Assembly (NCBI GenBank): GCA_016794305.1
Contig: JAEUKN010000001.1
Coordinates: 1 to 64,000 of the forward strand
Length of the DNA stretch: 64,000 bases
DNA from: Alphaproteobacteria bacterium
GTDB taxonomy: Bacteria; Pseudomonadota; Alphaproteobacteria; Micavibrionales; Micavibrionaceae
Direction: 5' to 3'
Shown here one piece after another: positions 26,548 through 35,848 of this stretch. A program made the translations under genes and the position numbers. Below the pieces are notes generated by a model. That model had not been told where the DNA came from. It did not search any database and worked only from the letters and a program-made list of their open reading frames with translations. How positions within the stretch are numbered: the first letter of the stretch is position 1; every line of letters begins with the position of its first letter.

Positions 26548-28097
26548 GCCAGTCCCCTTCCCATCCTGAGCCGTCCGACGAGCTCTCCGCCGCCCCATCC
26601 GCGCCTCCTGTATCCGCACCCGCCCTATCCCCACCTGAGCTTTCAACAGGGAAAGTGCCGCGCGGATCAACTGAACTTCCTTCTGATTTGCTGGAAACAA
26701 AAAAATCCCTCCTCAATGCAGAAGACGAGGAAGAAGATGGGGACGCCAGCGATTTTCTGGGTCTGTCTGACGCCGCCATCCGCGATATTTGCGATGGGTT
26801 GATGGGCGAAGATAACGCGCGCGTGGATCGCGATTTGGAGGATTTGAGCAGTTCCGATAAGGCCGAATTGCTGGAGAAAGTGGCCCAGGATGACCGAAAA
26901 TCCTTGATCTACGGTTTTGCCCGTCATTTTGATGCCGAGGTTTTTTCCCTGATTAACTCTGACCTGCGCACCGAAGCGTTGGAAAACATGCCCGCCGATC
27001 AGGTGGCGCGGATTTTGACTGATTTGGATAGTGATGATGCGTTGGATTTAATCGCGCCGCTTGATCCTGATTTTCAACAGGATGTGATGCGCAAACTCTC
27101 GGCCAAAATCCGTATGGTGTTGGAGGAAGGCTTGAGCTTTCCCGAGGACTCAGCCGGACGATTGATGCAACGCGAATTCGTGGCGGTGCCGCAATTCTGG
27201 ACGGTGGGCAAAACCCTTGATTATCTGCGGGCCGCGCGTGATACGTTGCCCGATGATTTTTATGATTTGATCGTGATTGACCCGGCGCATCATGTGGTGG
27301 GGGAAATTCCGCTGGATAAATTGGTGCGTGCGCCGCGCTCCGTCAAAATTGACGGCCTAACGCTGGAAGAAGTTCACCCTATCCCCGCGACGATGGACCA
27401 GGAGGAAGTGGCGACAATCTTTCGTAATGAAGGCTTGGCCTCGGCGCCCGTGGTGGATGAAAACGGGCGGTTGATCGGGACCATCACCTATGATGACGTG
27501 ATTTATGTGATTGATGAGGAAGCCGAGGAAGATCTCCTCAAACTCGGCGGGGTGAAGGAAGACGACCTTTACCGCAATATTTTGGGCACGACCAAATCGC
27601 GCAGTTGGTGGCTGTTTATAAATTTGCTCACCGCTCTCCTCGCGTCCTTTGTCATTTCGATGTTTGAAGCCACGATTGAACAGATTGTGGCGTTGGCGAC
27701 CCTCATGCCGATTGTGGCGTCAATGGGCGGGAATGCGGGGACACAATCCATGACCGTGGCGGTGCGCGCCATTGCCACCAACGAATTATCGGGGGCCAAT
27801 GCCTGGCGCGTGATTGGGAAGGAAACAACGGTGGGGTTGCTCAACGGGATTTTATTTTCGATCATGATCGGCTTTATCGCCGGGGCGTGGTTTCACAGCA
27901 TGGGGTTGGGGACGGTGATTGCCTGCGCCATGATTGCCAATTTGATTGTGGCGGGATTCTTTGGGGCCTCAATCCCCGTGGTGTTGAATAAATTCGGCAT
28001 TGACCCGGCTGTGGCTTCGGCGGTTTTCCTGACCACCGTGACTGATGTGGTGGGATTTTTCGCGTTTTTGGGCTTGGCGACCTTATTCTTGCTGTAA
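26544..28097 (+). CDS. mgtE: Magnesium transporter MgtE
   Basis: 517-residue Mg2+ channel. Order: a Pro/Ser-rich disordered N-terminus (~1-50), the MgtE N domain with repeated LD helices (residues ~75-205, e.g. PADQVARILTDLDSDDALDLI), a CBS pair (~205-330, ending TITYDDVIYVIDEEAEED), and five transmembrane helices (~350-517) with the pore signature MPIVASMGGNAGTQS. The CBS domains gate the pore by sensing cytosolic Mg2+. Start GTG at 26544 is the first possible; an in-frame stop lies just upstream. No M-box riboswitch seen. Confidence 0.95.
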   Translation: MSQSPSHPEPSDELSAAPSAPPVSAPALSPPELSTGKVPRGSTELPSDLLETKKSLLNAEDEEEDGDASDFLGLSDAAIRDICDGLMGEDNARVDRDLEDLSSSDKAELLEKVAQDDRKSLIYGFARHFDAEVFSLINSDLRTEALENMPADQVARILTDLDSDDALDLIAPLDPDFQQDVMRKLSAKIRMVLEEGLSFPEDSAGRLMQREFVAVPQFWTVGKTLDYLRAARDTLPDDFYDLIVIDPAHHVVGEIPLDKLVRAPRSVKIDGLTLEEVHPIPATMDQEEVATIFRNEGLASAPVVDENGRLIGTITYDDVIYVIDEEAEEDLLKLGGVKEDDLYRNILGTTKSRSWWLFINLLTALLASFVISMFEATIEQIVALATLMPIVASMGGNAGTQSMTVAVRAIATNELSGANAWRVIGKETTVGLLNGILFSIMIGFIAGAWFHSMGLGTVIACAMIANLIVAGFFGASIPVVLNKFGIDPAVASAVFLTTVTDVVGFFAFLGLATLFLL

Positions 28098-28099
28098 TC

Positions 28100-28113
28100 G
28101 TCAACAGGTTCTA
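28100..28113. repeat. Short family A repeat end between mgtE and purH
   Basis: GTCAACAGGTTCTA matches the outer 11 bases of the family A terminus. It fills the 13-base gap between two convergent genes. On the minus strand its outer TAG is the purH stop codon. Confidence 0.55.
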
Positions 28114-29760
28114 ATGCCGGAAATGGCGAATATCGGTCATGACCATGGCGATACCGGCGTCATCTGCGGCCTTGATAACCTCTTCATCACGCATGGATCC
28201 GCCCGGTTGAATGACCGCTGTGGCGCCCGCGTCAATGGCTGCCAAAAGCCCGTCGGCAAAGGGGAAGAAAGCGTCTGACGCTACGACCATAGAAGAATGA
28301 CGGGGAGCCGCCCCGTTCGACCCATTCCCGCTCAACTGAGCGCCGATTTCCTTCATTTTCCAGGCCGCGATGCGGCACGAATCAACCCGCGACATTTGTC
28401 CCGCGCCGATGCCGAGTGTGCGCCCGCCTTCGGCATAAATAATCGCATTGGATTTAACATGTTTGCAAACTTTGAAGGCAAAGAGCAAATCATTGAGTTC
28501 CGTATCGCTTGGTGCGCGTTTGGTGACGACGCGCAATTGTTCGCGGGTAATGTGGCCGCAATCTGCGTCCTGAACCAACACTCCGCCCGCAATGCTCTTG
28601 ATCATTTTGCGCGCCGCACGCGGATCCGCAAGGCCGTGAGTTTCCAGCACGCGGAGGTTTTTCTTGTTTGAGAGTATTTCCCGCGCGCCCGGGGAGATAC
28701 GGGGGGCGATGATAACTTCGGAAAAAATTTTGATGATCTCGGCGGCCGTGTCGGCATCCAATTCACGGTTGAGCGCGATAATACCGCCAAACGCGCTGAC
28801 AGGGTCGCAAGCAAGAGCCGCAAGATAGGTCGCGCGCATGTCGGCTTCACGGCTTGTTGGGTTGCAAGTCGGATCAATCGCAACGCCGCACGGATTGGCA
28901 TGTTTGATAATGGCAACCGCCGGTTCATCAAATTCACACACCAATTCAAACGCCGCATCCGTATCATTGAGGTTGTTATAGGAAAGTTCCTTGCCCTGTA
29001 ATTGCTGCGCCGTCACTACCCCCGGACGGCCGGTGGAATCACTATAAACGGCGGCCGATTGATGCGGGTTTTCGCCGTAACGCAGCGTGTCAATTTTTTG
29101 CGCCGAAAAGTTTAAGGTCGCGGGGAATTCATCATGATTTTGCTGCGCAAACCAATTCGCAATCATGGAATCATAGGCCGCCGTCATCGCATAGGTTTTA
29201 CCCGCCAATTTTTGCCGTGTCGCCAGCGTGGTGCCGCCCTCAGCGATTTCTGCCAGAACAGAATCATAATCGGACGGGTCGGTGACAACCGCCACAAAAT
29301 CATGATTTTTAGCAGCGGCGCGCAGCATGGCCGGCCCGCCAATATCAATATTTTCCACGCATGAATCATAATTGCCGCCGCGTGAGACCACATCGCGAAA
29401 CGGGTAGAGATTGACCAACAAAAGATCAATCGACTCAATCGATTGATCATCCATAGCCCTGAGGTGATCGGCATCATCACGCCGCGCCAATAAGCCGCCG
29501 TGAATTTTGGGGTGAAGGGTCTTGACCCGCCCATCCATAATTTCGGGGAATCCGGTATGGTCGGACACTTCCGTCACGGCAATTCCCGCATCCTGAAGCG
29601 CGCGCGCCGTGCCGCCGGTGGAAAGGATTTTAACGCCTTGCTGCGCCAAAGCACGGGCAAAGTCAACTAATCCGGTTTTATCAAAGACGGATAAAAGGGC
29701 GGTTTTAACCGCAACACGGTCAGGACGCGGCGCGGTGCGCGGTTTGGCGGCAACAGACAT
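28111..29760 (-). CDS. purH: Bifunctional AICAR transformylase / IMP cyclohydrolase
   Basis: 549-residue enzyme of the last two steps of IMP synthesis. N-terminal IMP cyclohydrolase (residues ~15-145: [48 protein letters not shown]). C-terminal transformylase with [23 protein letters not shown], a GQMSRVDS block and [13 protein letters not shown] at 29760 has GGAGTT six bases upstream; the TTG 18 bases earlier is less likely. Convergent with mgtE; its stop codon falls in a repeat terminus. Confidence 0.97.
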   Translation of the reverse strand: MSVAAKPRTAPRPDRVAVKTALLSVFDKTGLVDFARALAQQGVKILSTGGTARALQDAGIAVTEVSDHTGFPEIMDGRVKTLHPKIHGGLLARRDDADHLRAMDDQSIESIDLLLVNLYPFRDVVSRGGNYDSCVENIDIGGPAMLRAAAKNHDFVAVVTDPSDYDSVLAEIAEGGTTLATRQKLAGKTYAMTAAYDSMIANWFAQQNHDEFPATLNFSAQKIDTLRYGENPHQSAAVYSDSTGRPGVVTAQQLQGKELSYNNLNDTDAAFELVCEFDEPAVAIIKHANPCGVAIDPTCNPTSREADMRATYLAALACDPVSAFGGIIALNRELDADTAAEIIKIFSEVIIAPRISPGAREILSNKKNLRVLETHGLADPRAARKMIKSIAGGVLVQDADCGHITREQLRVVTKRAPSDTELNDLLFAFKVCKHVKSNAIIYAEGGRTLGIGAGQMSRVDSCRIAAWKMKEIGAQLSGNGSNGAAPRHSSMVVASDAFFPFADGLLAAIDAGATAVIQPGGSMRDEEVIKAADDAGIAMVMTDIRHFRH

Positions 29761-30103
29761 CAGGGCAACTCCGTTCAAAATAATGTGATTTTCATTAACC
29801 AGATTTAACGCGAATCGTCAAGATTTTTGCAGGCGGAATTACACAGGATGTTATAATTTAGGGCGGAATATTTATGGGCATGGCTATAAAATAATCGGTT
29901 ATGATTTTATTTTTTGATCCGCGCTATATCTTGATTTCCTCATCATTTGCCGTTTTATTTTAATAATTTATTCAATCCGATCCGATAAGATGATTCGGTC
30001 TTGAAATTTTGTGTGCAATTTCCTAACTTATTGCGCTGGAAATATATCATGATATGATTAAAGTATAATTGTTTTAATAAGCTGCAGAGAATAGGGTATT
30101 GCC
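29761..30103. other. Divergent promoter region between purH and dksA
   Basis: AT-rich, 343 bases. I see no gene, strong hairpin or repeat. A TATAAT occurs at 30064-30069 but without a good -35 at the right distance. Confidence 0.4.
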
Positions 30104-30535
30104 ATGTCAACAGCAGGTAGCGTTATCGTCCCCCCCAATTATAAACCCACCGATAAAGAAAAATTTATGAATCCGGTGATGACGGAGTATTTTCGGCTTA
30201 AGCTGATTGCATGGCGCGAGGAATTGTTGCATGAATCAGAGGCCACGATTCACAATACCTTGCAGGGGACTGAGCTTCAGAAACCTGATTTGGCTGACCG
30301 CGCATCGGCTGAGACCGATCATGCGTTGGAACTGCGCACCCGCGACCGTGAACGCAAACTCATCACCAAGATTAATGAGGCCTTGCTGCGCATTGACGAA
30401 GAAACCTATGGCTATTGCGAGGAAACGGGGGAGCCGATTTCGGTGGGGCGCCTTGATGCGCGGCCGATTGCCACGCTCTCGCTCGAGGCACAGGAACGGC
30501 ATGAGCGTTTGGAACGTACCCACCGCGATGAATAA
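30104..30535 (+). CDS. dksA: DksA-family RNA polymerase-binding transcription factor
   Basis: 143 residues. DksA enters the secondary channel of RNA polymerase and works with ppGpp in the stringent response. Coiled-coil arms (residues ~25-95: KLIAWREELLHESEATI ... DRASAETDHALELRTRD) carry the DRAS-x-E tip. The zinc finger is degenerate: YGYCEETGEPI keeps one Cys and the other three are absent, the usual state in alphaproteobacterial DksA. The start region before NPVMTEYF is slightly variable. The next gene starts inside its stop. Confidence 0.93.
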   Translation: MSTAGSVIVPPNYKPTDKEKFMNPVMTEYFRLKLIAWREELLHESEATIHNTLQGTELQKPDLADRASAETDHALELRTRDRERKLITKINEALLRIDEETYGYCEETGEPISVGRLDARPIATLSLEAQERHERLERTHRDE

Positions 30536-31142
30536 CTGCCTTTATCACTGCCCCTATAACCGGCGATATTGCGCGGTTGTTGCGCCTTTGGGCTTGGCGG
30601 TGTTTATGCTCATATTGTTTTTGACCGCCCTGTGTGTCGTGCCATATGCCCACGCGGCAGAGCGGGAGCAAGTCCCCGCAACCGAGCAGATTGAGCGGCC
30701 AAGCGCGGAGCTCGGCATCGGAAGCGAAACCAAATTGCCCATTCCGCGCTTTGCCTCACTCAAATCTGAAAACGTATATGTGCGCACCGGGCCGTCGATG
30801 GATTATCCCATCAAATGGATTTACAAACGGGCGGGATTACCGGTTGAAATTATCCAGGAATTTGATGCCTGGCGGCGAATCAGGGACCCCGCGGGGGACA
30901 CGGGGTGGGTGCATAAAATCCTCCTCAGCGGTCATCGATCGGCGATGATTCGGGGGCATGAAGCCGTGCCGGCCTTTGAAGATCACGATTTGGTGAGCGA
31001 GGTTGCTAAATTAGAGCCGAAATTCATCGTCACCATTCATGAATGTAATGCGCGCGCGTGCCTTGCGCAATTTGCCCCCTATGAAGGATGGATTGAGAAA
31101 AAATATCTTTGGGGTGTTTACGGATCTGAAATTTTTCAGTAA
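30528..31142 (+). CDS. Exported SH3-domain protein
   Basis: 204 residues. It has a signal peptide (hydrophobic core VVAPLGLAVFMLILFLTALCVV, cleavage near AHA-AE) and two bacterial SH3-like repeats. The first holds LKSENVYVRTGPSMDYPIKW and DTGWVHKILLSG; the second FIVTIHECNARACLAQFAPYEGWI and LWGVYG. This family (SH3_4-type) is presumed to bind cell-wall peptides in the periplasm. The ATG overlaps the dksA stop by eight bases (ATGAATAA), indicating translational coupling. Longer in-frame starts upstream lie inside dksA and are unlikely. Confidence 0.85.
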   Translation: MNNCLYHCPYNRRYCAVVAPLGLAVFMLILFLTALCVVPYAHAAEREQVPATEQIERPSAELGIGSETKLPIPRFASLKSENVYVRTGPSMDYPIKWIYKRAGLPVEIIQEFDAWRRIRDPAGDTGWVHKILLSGHRSAMIRGHEAVPAFEDHDLVSEVAKLEPKFIVTIHECNARACLAQFAPYEGWIEKKYLWGVYGSEIFQ

Positions 31143-31311
31143 ACTTGAGGAGAATCGAATCGCTCGAAATTAATCAGTGGCTTGGTTATAAGTTCAAAAT
31201 TTTCTTACGCTAAATTATATTTTTCTATATTTCTTACTTTCTCTCGTTTTTACCCACAATCATTGTTCCCTTGGGCGTTTCGCCCGATTTACCGCGAATC
31301 ACACGAATAAA

Positions 31312-32280
31312 ATGCATGATCATGCCGAAAAATCGGAGGTGACGCACCTCCTGCATATGAGTCTGTTTAAAATGGCTGAAGTCCCGGGGCGTGGAAGTGA
31401 TCTGCGCCTCGTGCTTCAGGTTTTGGGCGGCGTGATGATTGAATGTGCGATGATGTTTGAAGACCCGAGTGAGACGCTCACCACAATTTTGTTGAAAATC
31501 AGTGCGGCCTTGGGGTGCGATGCCTATGACGGGCCGTTGCCGGATTGGATCACACTCGATGGGGTCGAGGTCGATCATTATACCGAACGCGGGCGCGAAT
31601 TGTGCCGTATGGCGCTTCATGATTGGCATGACGGGGAATTTGATTTTGCGGATATGATCACGCTAACGGCCCATCACGTGATTGCAGCCTGGGAGGAAGA
31701 TCATGTCCCCCGCGCGGAAACGCTGCGTTTGCTGCGCGAATACGCTATGATGGGGCTATGTTTTGAAATCGCGGCCCAGGAATTATGCGATGTGTTGATT
31801 GAAAAGAAAATGGGGCGCGACGGGTGGAGTTTGGGCGATTGCCTGGGCGGCCTATCGGGGGCAGCGGGGTGGCGACTGGCCAAGCTTGGGTTACTGCGCA
31901 ACAAGCTTGATAAGCACACCATGCCCGCAACGCCGCAGGACAAAGACCTGGATGATCTGGTGCATGTGATGACTGCCGAAGCGGTGCGCATGGGTGTGCC
32001 CGCGGGGAGCGATTGGCGATTTGGCCTGGCCGCGAACGACGCGCCCGTGGACCCGCCGGTGGAGTTGTTAGAGGGGGTGGAACCCTATGCCCAACTTTTT
32101 TTCTCCGCCACGCCCTTGCGTCATGAACGGGACCAGGCAGTGGCGTGTGCCAAGGCCGCAGGTCGTATGCTCGCGGTGGTCGCAACGGGCGAAGAACCCG
32201 AAATCGCGCATGTCATCGCCAAACCGTTGGCCATGATGGCCATCACCGAAACTTACCATGCCTTTTGGATGGGGTTTTAA
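31312..32280 (+). CDS. Unrecognised 322-residue protein
   Basis: Family unknown. Helical, Cys- and His-containing cytoplasmic protein with acidic N-terminal half (EVDHYTERGRELCRM; TLTAHHVIAAWEEDH). No membrane span. Start uncertain: the ATG at 31312 has no ribosome binding site, while the ATG at 31357 (residue 16) follows GGAGGTG at 31335-31341, which lies in a perfect 7-bp hairpin with CACCTCC. It follows the SH3 gene by 170 bases on the same strand. Confidence 0.6.
   Translation: MHDHAEKSEVTHLLHMSLFKMAEVPGRGSDLRLVLQVLGGVMIECAMMFEDPSETLTTILLKISAALGCDAYDGPLPDWITLDGVEVDHYTERGRELCRMALHDWHDGEFDFADMITLTAHHVIAAWEEDHVPRAETLRLLREYAMMGLCFEIAAQELCDVLIEKKMGRDGWSLGDCLGGLSGAAGWRLAKLGLLRNKLDKHTMPATPQDKDLDDLVHVMTAEAVRMGVPAGSDWRFGLAANDAPVDPPVELLEGVEPYAQLFFSATPLRHERDQAVACAKAAGRMLAVVATGEEPEIAHVIAKPLAMMAITETYHAFWMGF
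31335..31351 (+). promoter_or_regulatory. Ribosome-binding-site-like hairpin (possible)
   Basis: GGAGGTG, three-base loop, CACCTCC: a perfect inverted repeat that would hide a full Shine-Dalgarno sequence, followed by ATG at 31357. If translation starts at 31312 it is merely coding sequence. Confidence 0.3.
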
Positions 32281-32298
32281 CAGAAATGGCTCAAACAA

Positions 32299-33717
32299 TT
32301 ATTTTATTCCGTCTTGTGTATAAAATCTTCTGAACCATTCATCTGTAACTCTGATCAAATCGCTGATGGTATCATTCTCATCAAATACATGGCCTGCACC
32401 TTCAATGATCATTCGTTCATTGTTAGGGTTACCGGCCGAGTGCCATGAAACAGTATCATTGATATATAATCCATTGCGTGGATGAATGACCTGAATGGGA
32501 GTATCTGCAAGGCTTTGTGAAAGGGCCAAGCATGATTGAGTATCGTATTTTTGCGCTTCTTCGACCATTCGACGACTAATTAAAAATTGGATATTCCAAT
32601 TGACCATGTACATATCTTCACTGATACGCTCCAGAGCTTGGTTTTCCATGAAATTGATCAGATTAAAACTGGGGTCCCATAAGGATATAGCTCTTATATT
32701 TTCCGGTTGAGCCGTCATGGTGCTTGGCCCGCCGTAACTATGGCCGACAATATAAACATTTTTGTAAGCCGATGCATAATGATCCAACACGGTTCGTACA
32801 TCCATGGCATGAAGCTCTAAAGTGCAATCTCTCAACCGTCTGGCATCATCTTCATGGGAGTACAGATCAAAACGATAAACATCATATCCGAGCGCGCAAA
32901 AGCGTTTGGCCGCAACCTTATGAAGGAACTCATTTTTGTGACTGGTGAGCCCATGAACAAAGAAAATGGCTTTGTTGCTCAACCCTGCCGCCCCACGGGC
33001 ATAATTGGCAATTCCGTATATGGTATGAAGCCCATCTTGAGTTTTTAAAGACCATATGATATCCGATTGCGTATCATAAGCGGTTTTTTCAATGCTTGTT
33101 TTGGTTTGATCGTAAACGAAATCGGCTATAATTTCATGACCCTTGGTGAGCGGGTGGACCCCATCAAGCAGGACTTCCTCAAGATTTTCTTGCATAAACA
33201 AAGAATGCGTATCCAAGAAAACGACGTCAAAATCGGCGCACCAACGCTTAATTTCCTCATTATAAGCTATAATATCTTCGTTTTTGATATAAAGCGGTTC
33301 ATCATATTCGCCGGGTTGTGGGAAGACCTTTTCATCAACGGGAAGAATACTTAAAACATAGACTTGCTTGATATTGTCTGTGGCAGTTTTTAGCAAGTTC
33401 ATCCACATTTCTTTGCGGAGTGTACGGCTGAAATCCATCGGTGCTGATGGGCTTTGCCAACGGGTAAGGTCGTTCACCCCACAGGCAATAAAAAGGATAT
33501 CAGGTTTCCGGGTGAGGGCTTCGGCACATAGGCGATGATAAACATCTATGGTGCGGTCACCATCCATAGCAAGGTTGTTAAATCCCACTCTCGTGGGGTA
33601 ATGTTTGACCAACTTTTCACTTAATCGGCCAAACCAACCAATGGCGCGGTCATCAAAGCACCCATTGGTGATAGAGTCGCCCAGTGCAATGATTTTTCGA
33701 TATTTGATGTTTTGCAT
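32299..33717 (-). CDS. Fusion of SGNH/GDSL esterase and alpha/beta hydrolase
   Basis: 472 residues with two complete hydrolase domains. N-terminal SGNH/GDSL lipase-esterase (residues ~5-210): GDSITNG with Ser15, the Gly block NNLAMDG, GVND with Asn82, and DGVHP with Asp185/His188. C-terminal alpha/beta hydrolase (~235-470): FFVHGLTSHK, nucleophile GHSYGG (Ser327), and GAGHVFDEND for the His. Both catalytic sets look intact. No signal peptide, so it may act in the cytoplasm, perhaps as a deacylase of two bonds in one substrate. AGGA six bases before the ATG at 33717 supports this start. Confidence 0.8.
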   Translation of the reverse strand: MQNIKYRKIIALGDSITNGCFDDRAIGWFGRLSEKLVKHYPTRVGFNNLAMDGDRTIDVYHRLCAEALTRKPDILFIACGVNDLTRWQSPSAPMDFSRTLRKEMWMNLLKTATDNIKQVYVLSILPVDEKVFPQPGEYDEPLYIKNEDIIAYNEEIKRWCADFDVVFLDTHSLFMQENLEEVLLDGVHPLTKGHEIIADFVYDQTKTSIEKTAYDTQSDIIWSLKTQDGLHTIYGIANYARGAAGLSNKAIFFVHGLTSHKNEFLHKVAAKRFCALGYDVYRFDLYSHEDDARRLRDCTLELHAMDVRTVLDHYASAYKNVYIVGHSYGGPSTMTAQPENIRAISLWDPSFNLINFMENQALERISEDMYMVNWNIQFLISRRMVEEAQKYDTQSCLALSQSLADTPIQVIHPRNGLYINDTVSWHSAGNPNNERMIIEGAGHVFDENDTISDLIRVTDEWFRRFYTQDGIK

Positions 33718-33778
33718 CTGCAATCCTGTTGAAACTTAGGACATATTTAATATCAAATCATTTGGTTTTTGCTATGTT

Positions 33779-35233
33779 TTATTTCCGCAAAAACGCCGGG
33801 ACGGTGTCATCGGTGAAATAATTATCGGTGTTTTCATCAAACACATCATCGGTATAATGCCGCGCCGGTTTTTTATTATTATTGATGGGGGAGGTTGTGT
33901 TGCTGCTGCGCCGGGCGTGGCTAGCGGCATCGGGCTGCGCTGCCCCTTGGGTGATAGCCTGTGCAGTTGCACGGGCAGAGGAAGCTGCGGCTTTCCCATG
34001 TGCGCCAGATGAGGAAGATGATTTGGATGGGGCGCGTGCGCGTTGTTTGACCGGTACATCCGCCTCATTGCTTTCACCTGCCGGGTTCCTTGCGCGCGTA
34101 CGGCCTGATGCTTCAGCCGCCATGGCGCTCTCCACCACGATATCCTTGCCCGTAACCTTACGAATGGCCGCGACCAATTTATCGTCATCTTCGGTAACTA
34201 GGGTCCAGGCTTTGCCGCTCTGGCCCGCGCGGCCCGTCCGTCCGATACGATGCACATAATCATCGGCATTGAGCGGCACATCAAAATTAAACACATGGGA
34301 CACGCCCGACACATCAAGCCCGCGCGCCGCAATATCCGAACAAACCAGCAAAATGACGCCGCCATCCTTAAAGGCCTGTAGAGTTTCCGTCCGTCTGGCC
34401 TGGGGCATATCGCCATGCATGGCGGCGGCGCGGTATCCGTGATCACAGAGCCACTTGCTCAAACTATCCACATCGCGTTTGCGGTTACAAAACACAAAGG
34501 CGTTTTTAATGTCTTCGGATTCGATAAGCTTTTTCAACTGGGTTTTTTTCGTGCGCGGGGCTGCGCTCACCATTCTGTGATCCACCGTTTGTGCGGGGGA
34601 TGCCGGCGGAGCCACCGATACGGTTTTCGGATTGGAGAGGAATTTTTCCGATAGGGATTTAATTTCATCGGGCATCGTGGCCGAAAACAACAAGGTTTGC
34701 CGTGTGGCGGGAATTTTGGAAACAATGGTTTCAATGTCGGGAATAAACCCCATATCGAGCATCCGGTCGGCTTCGTCAATCACCAAAATGCGAATATCCG
34801 TCAACAGAATTTGTCCGCGATCAAATAAATCCAACAAACGGCCGGGGGTTGCGATTAACACATCCACACCTTTTTCAAGGATTTTAATTTGGTCGCCCAT
34901 GGATTCGCCGCCGACCAGTAAAGCCTTAGACAGCGGATGATATTTCCCGTATTTGTCAAAATTTTCGGCCACCTGAGCCGCAAGTTCCCGCGTGGGGGCG
35001 AGCACCAGAGAGCGCGGCATGCGCGACCGCGCGCGACCACTGGCCAACATTTCAATCATGGGGAGCGTAAAACTCGCGGTTTTGCCGGTGCCGGTCTGGG
35101 CCAACCCGATCATGTCGCGCGCCATTAAAATAATCGGAATGGCCTTTTCCTGAATGGGCGTGGGGCTAGTATAGCCGATATCCTCTATCGCCTTTAACAG
35201 TTCTGGTCCTAATCCTAAATCGGTAAAATCCAT
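33779..35233 (-). CDS. DEAD-box RNA helicase (RhlE-like)
   Basis: 484 residues. Motifs in order: Q-motif GYTSPTPIQEKAI, Walker A AQTGTGKT, PTRELAAQV, TPGRLLD, DEAD (VIDEADRMLDMGF), SAT, ARGLDV and HRIGRTGR. The tail (~375-484) is basic and low-complexity, rich in Ala/Ser/Arg, as in RhlE proteins acting in rRNA maturation and cold adaptation. It starts 12 bases after the upstream membrane-protein gene, so the two are probably co-transcribed. Confidence 0.93.
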   Translation of the reverse strand: MDFTDLGLGPELLKAIEDIGYTSPTPIQEKAIPIILMARDMIGLAQTGTGKTASFTLPMIEMLASGRARSRMPRSLVLAPTRELAAQVAENFDKYGKYHPLSKALLVGGESMGDQIKILEKGVDVLIATPGRLLDLFDRGQILLTDIRILVIDEADRMLDMGFIPDIETIVSKIPATRQTLLFSATMPDEIKSLSEKFLSNPKTVSVAPPASPAQTVDHRMVSAAPRTKKTQLKKLIESEDIKNAFVFCNRKRDVDSLSKWLCDHGYRAAAMHGDMPQARRTETLQAFKDGGVILLVCSDIAARGLDVSGVSHVFNFDVPLNADDYVHRIGRTGRAGQSGKAWTLVTEDDDKLVAAIRKVTGKDIVVESAMAAEASGRTRARNPAGESNEADVPVKQRARAPSKSSSSSGAHGKAAASSARATAQAITQGAAQPDAASHARRSSNTTSPINNNKKPARHYTDDVFDENTDNYFTDDTVPAFLRK

Positions 35234-35245
35234 ATAATTTATTTT

Positions 35246-35716
35246 CTATTCTTCAGAATGATTATGGGCGTCATGATCATCATGGTCGTGATGCTCTAGT
35301 GCCAGATTACTTTTTTCAAAAACTTCAAGCCCAAAAATATTGCGGTGAATGCCAAAATAAATCACCAAATTCAACGCAAACAGGCATGTTGCAATGATCA
35401 GGATTTTTGAATTGTTGGTTTTTTTACCATCACAAGGCGGGTGCGTGCATCCTGTATCGTGGCAATCGACATCCCGTGTTGCGCAATGAACAATCCATCC
35501 CGTCGCCACCATCAATCCGGAAAACACAATAATCGGAATTTCGTAATGGTGGAGTGCCTCATGCAATTCCATGATAAAGGCCGGCGCGGCACTGATCAAG
35601 CCAATATTCGCCAAAATCCCACAGGCCGTAACAAAAGTCGGCAAAACACAGCAAAAAACATGGCTGGCTTCGGAGAGTAAAACCGCCCACCCGAAATGTT
35701 TTCTTAAATCCGCCAT
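35246..35716 (-). CDS. Cys/His-rich four-helix membrane protein (MerC-like?)
   Basis: 156 residues with about four transmembrane helices. The first holds a Cys pair in a hydrophobic setting (SHVFCCVLPTF), which recalls MerC-type metal carriers. A loop has CHDTGCTHPPCDGKK and the C-terminus is HHDHDDHDAHNHSEE, both plausible metal-binding sites. Transport or buffering of a divalent metal is a reasonable guess, not established. GGGGAG eight bases before the ATG at 35716 decides the start. No mer operon genes nearby; followed by an RNA helicase gene. Confidence 0.6.
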   Translation of the reverse strand: MADLRKHFGWAVLLSEASHVFCCVLPTFVTACGILANIGLISAAPAFIMELHEALHHYEIPIIVFSGLMVATGWIVHCATRDVDCHDTGCTHPPCDGKKTNNSKILIIATCLFALNLVIYFGIHRNIFGLEVFEKSNLALEHHDHDDHDAHNHSEE

Positions 35717-35778
35717 GATATATGCTCCCCTGAACAAAAAAACCTGAATAAAAAAATTTTATTTTCAGAAATATTTTT

Positions 35779-35814
35779 TAAAAACTGAAACCGCCTTAAG
35801 CGAAGAAAAGGCGG
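35779..35814 (-). terminator. Intrinsic terminator of rpsD
   Basis: CCGCCTT (35791-35797) and AAGGCGG (35808-35814) form a 7-bp stem. On the minus strand it is followed by TTTCAGTTTTTAA. It lies 35 bases beyond the rpsD stop. Confidence 0.78.
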
Positions 35815-35848
35815 CTTCGAAAATTTTATATGATCGCGATGCTCATCA

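Noticed and set aside
29800-29816. CtrA-like TTAACCAGATTTAAC near purH
   Set aside because: The spacing between the TTAA halves is six instead of seven bases and there is no cell-cycle reason for purH control; considered chance.
30207-30527. N-terminal extension of the SH3 protein into dksA
   Set aside because: These codons lie in another frame of dksA. The ATG at 30528 overlapping the dksA stop and a clean signal peptide right after it fit much better.
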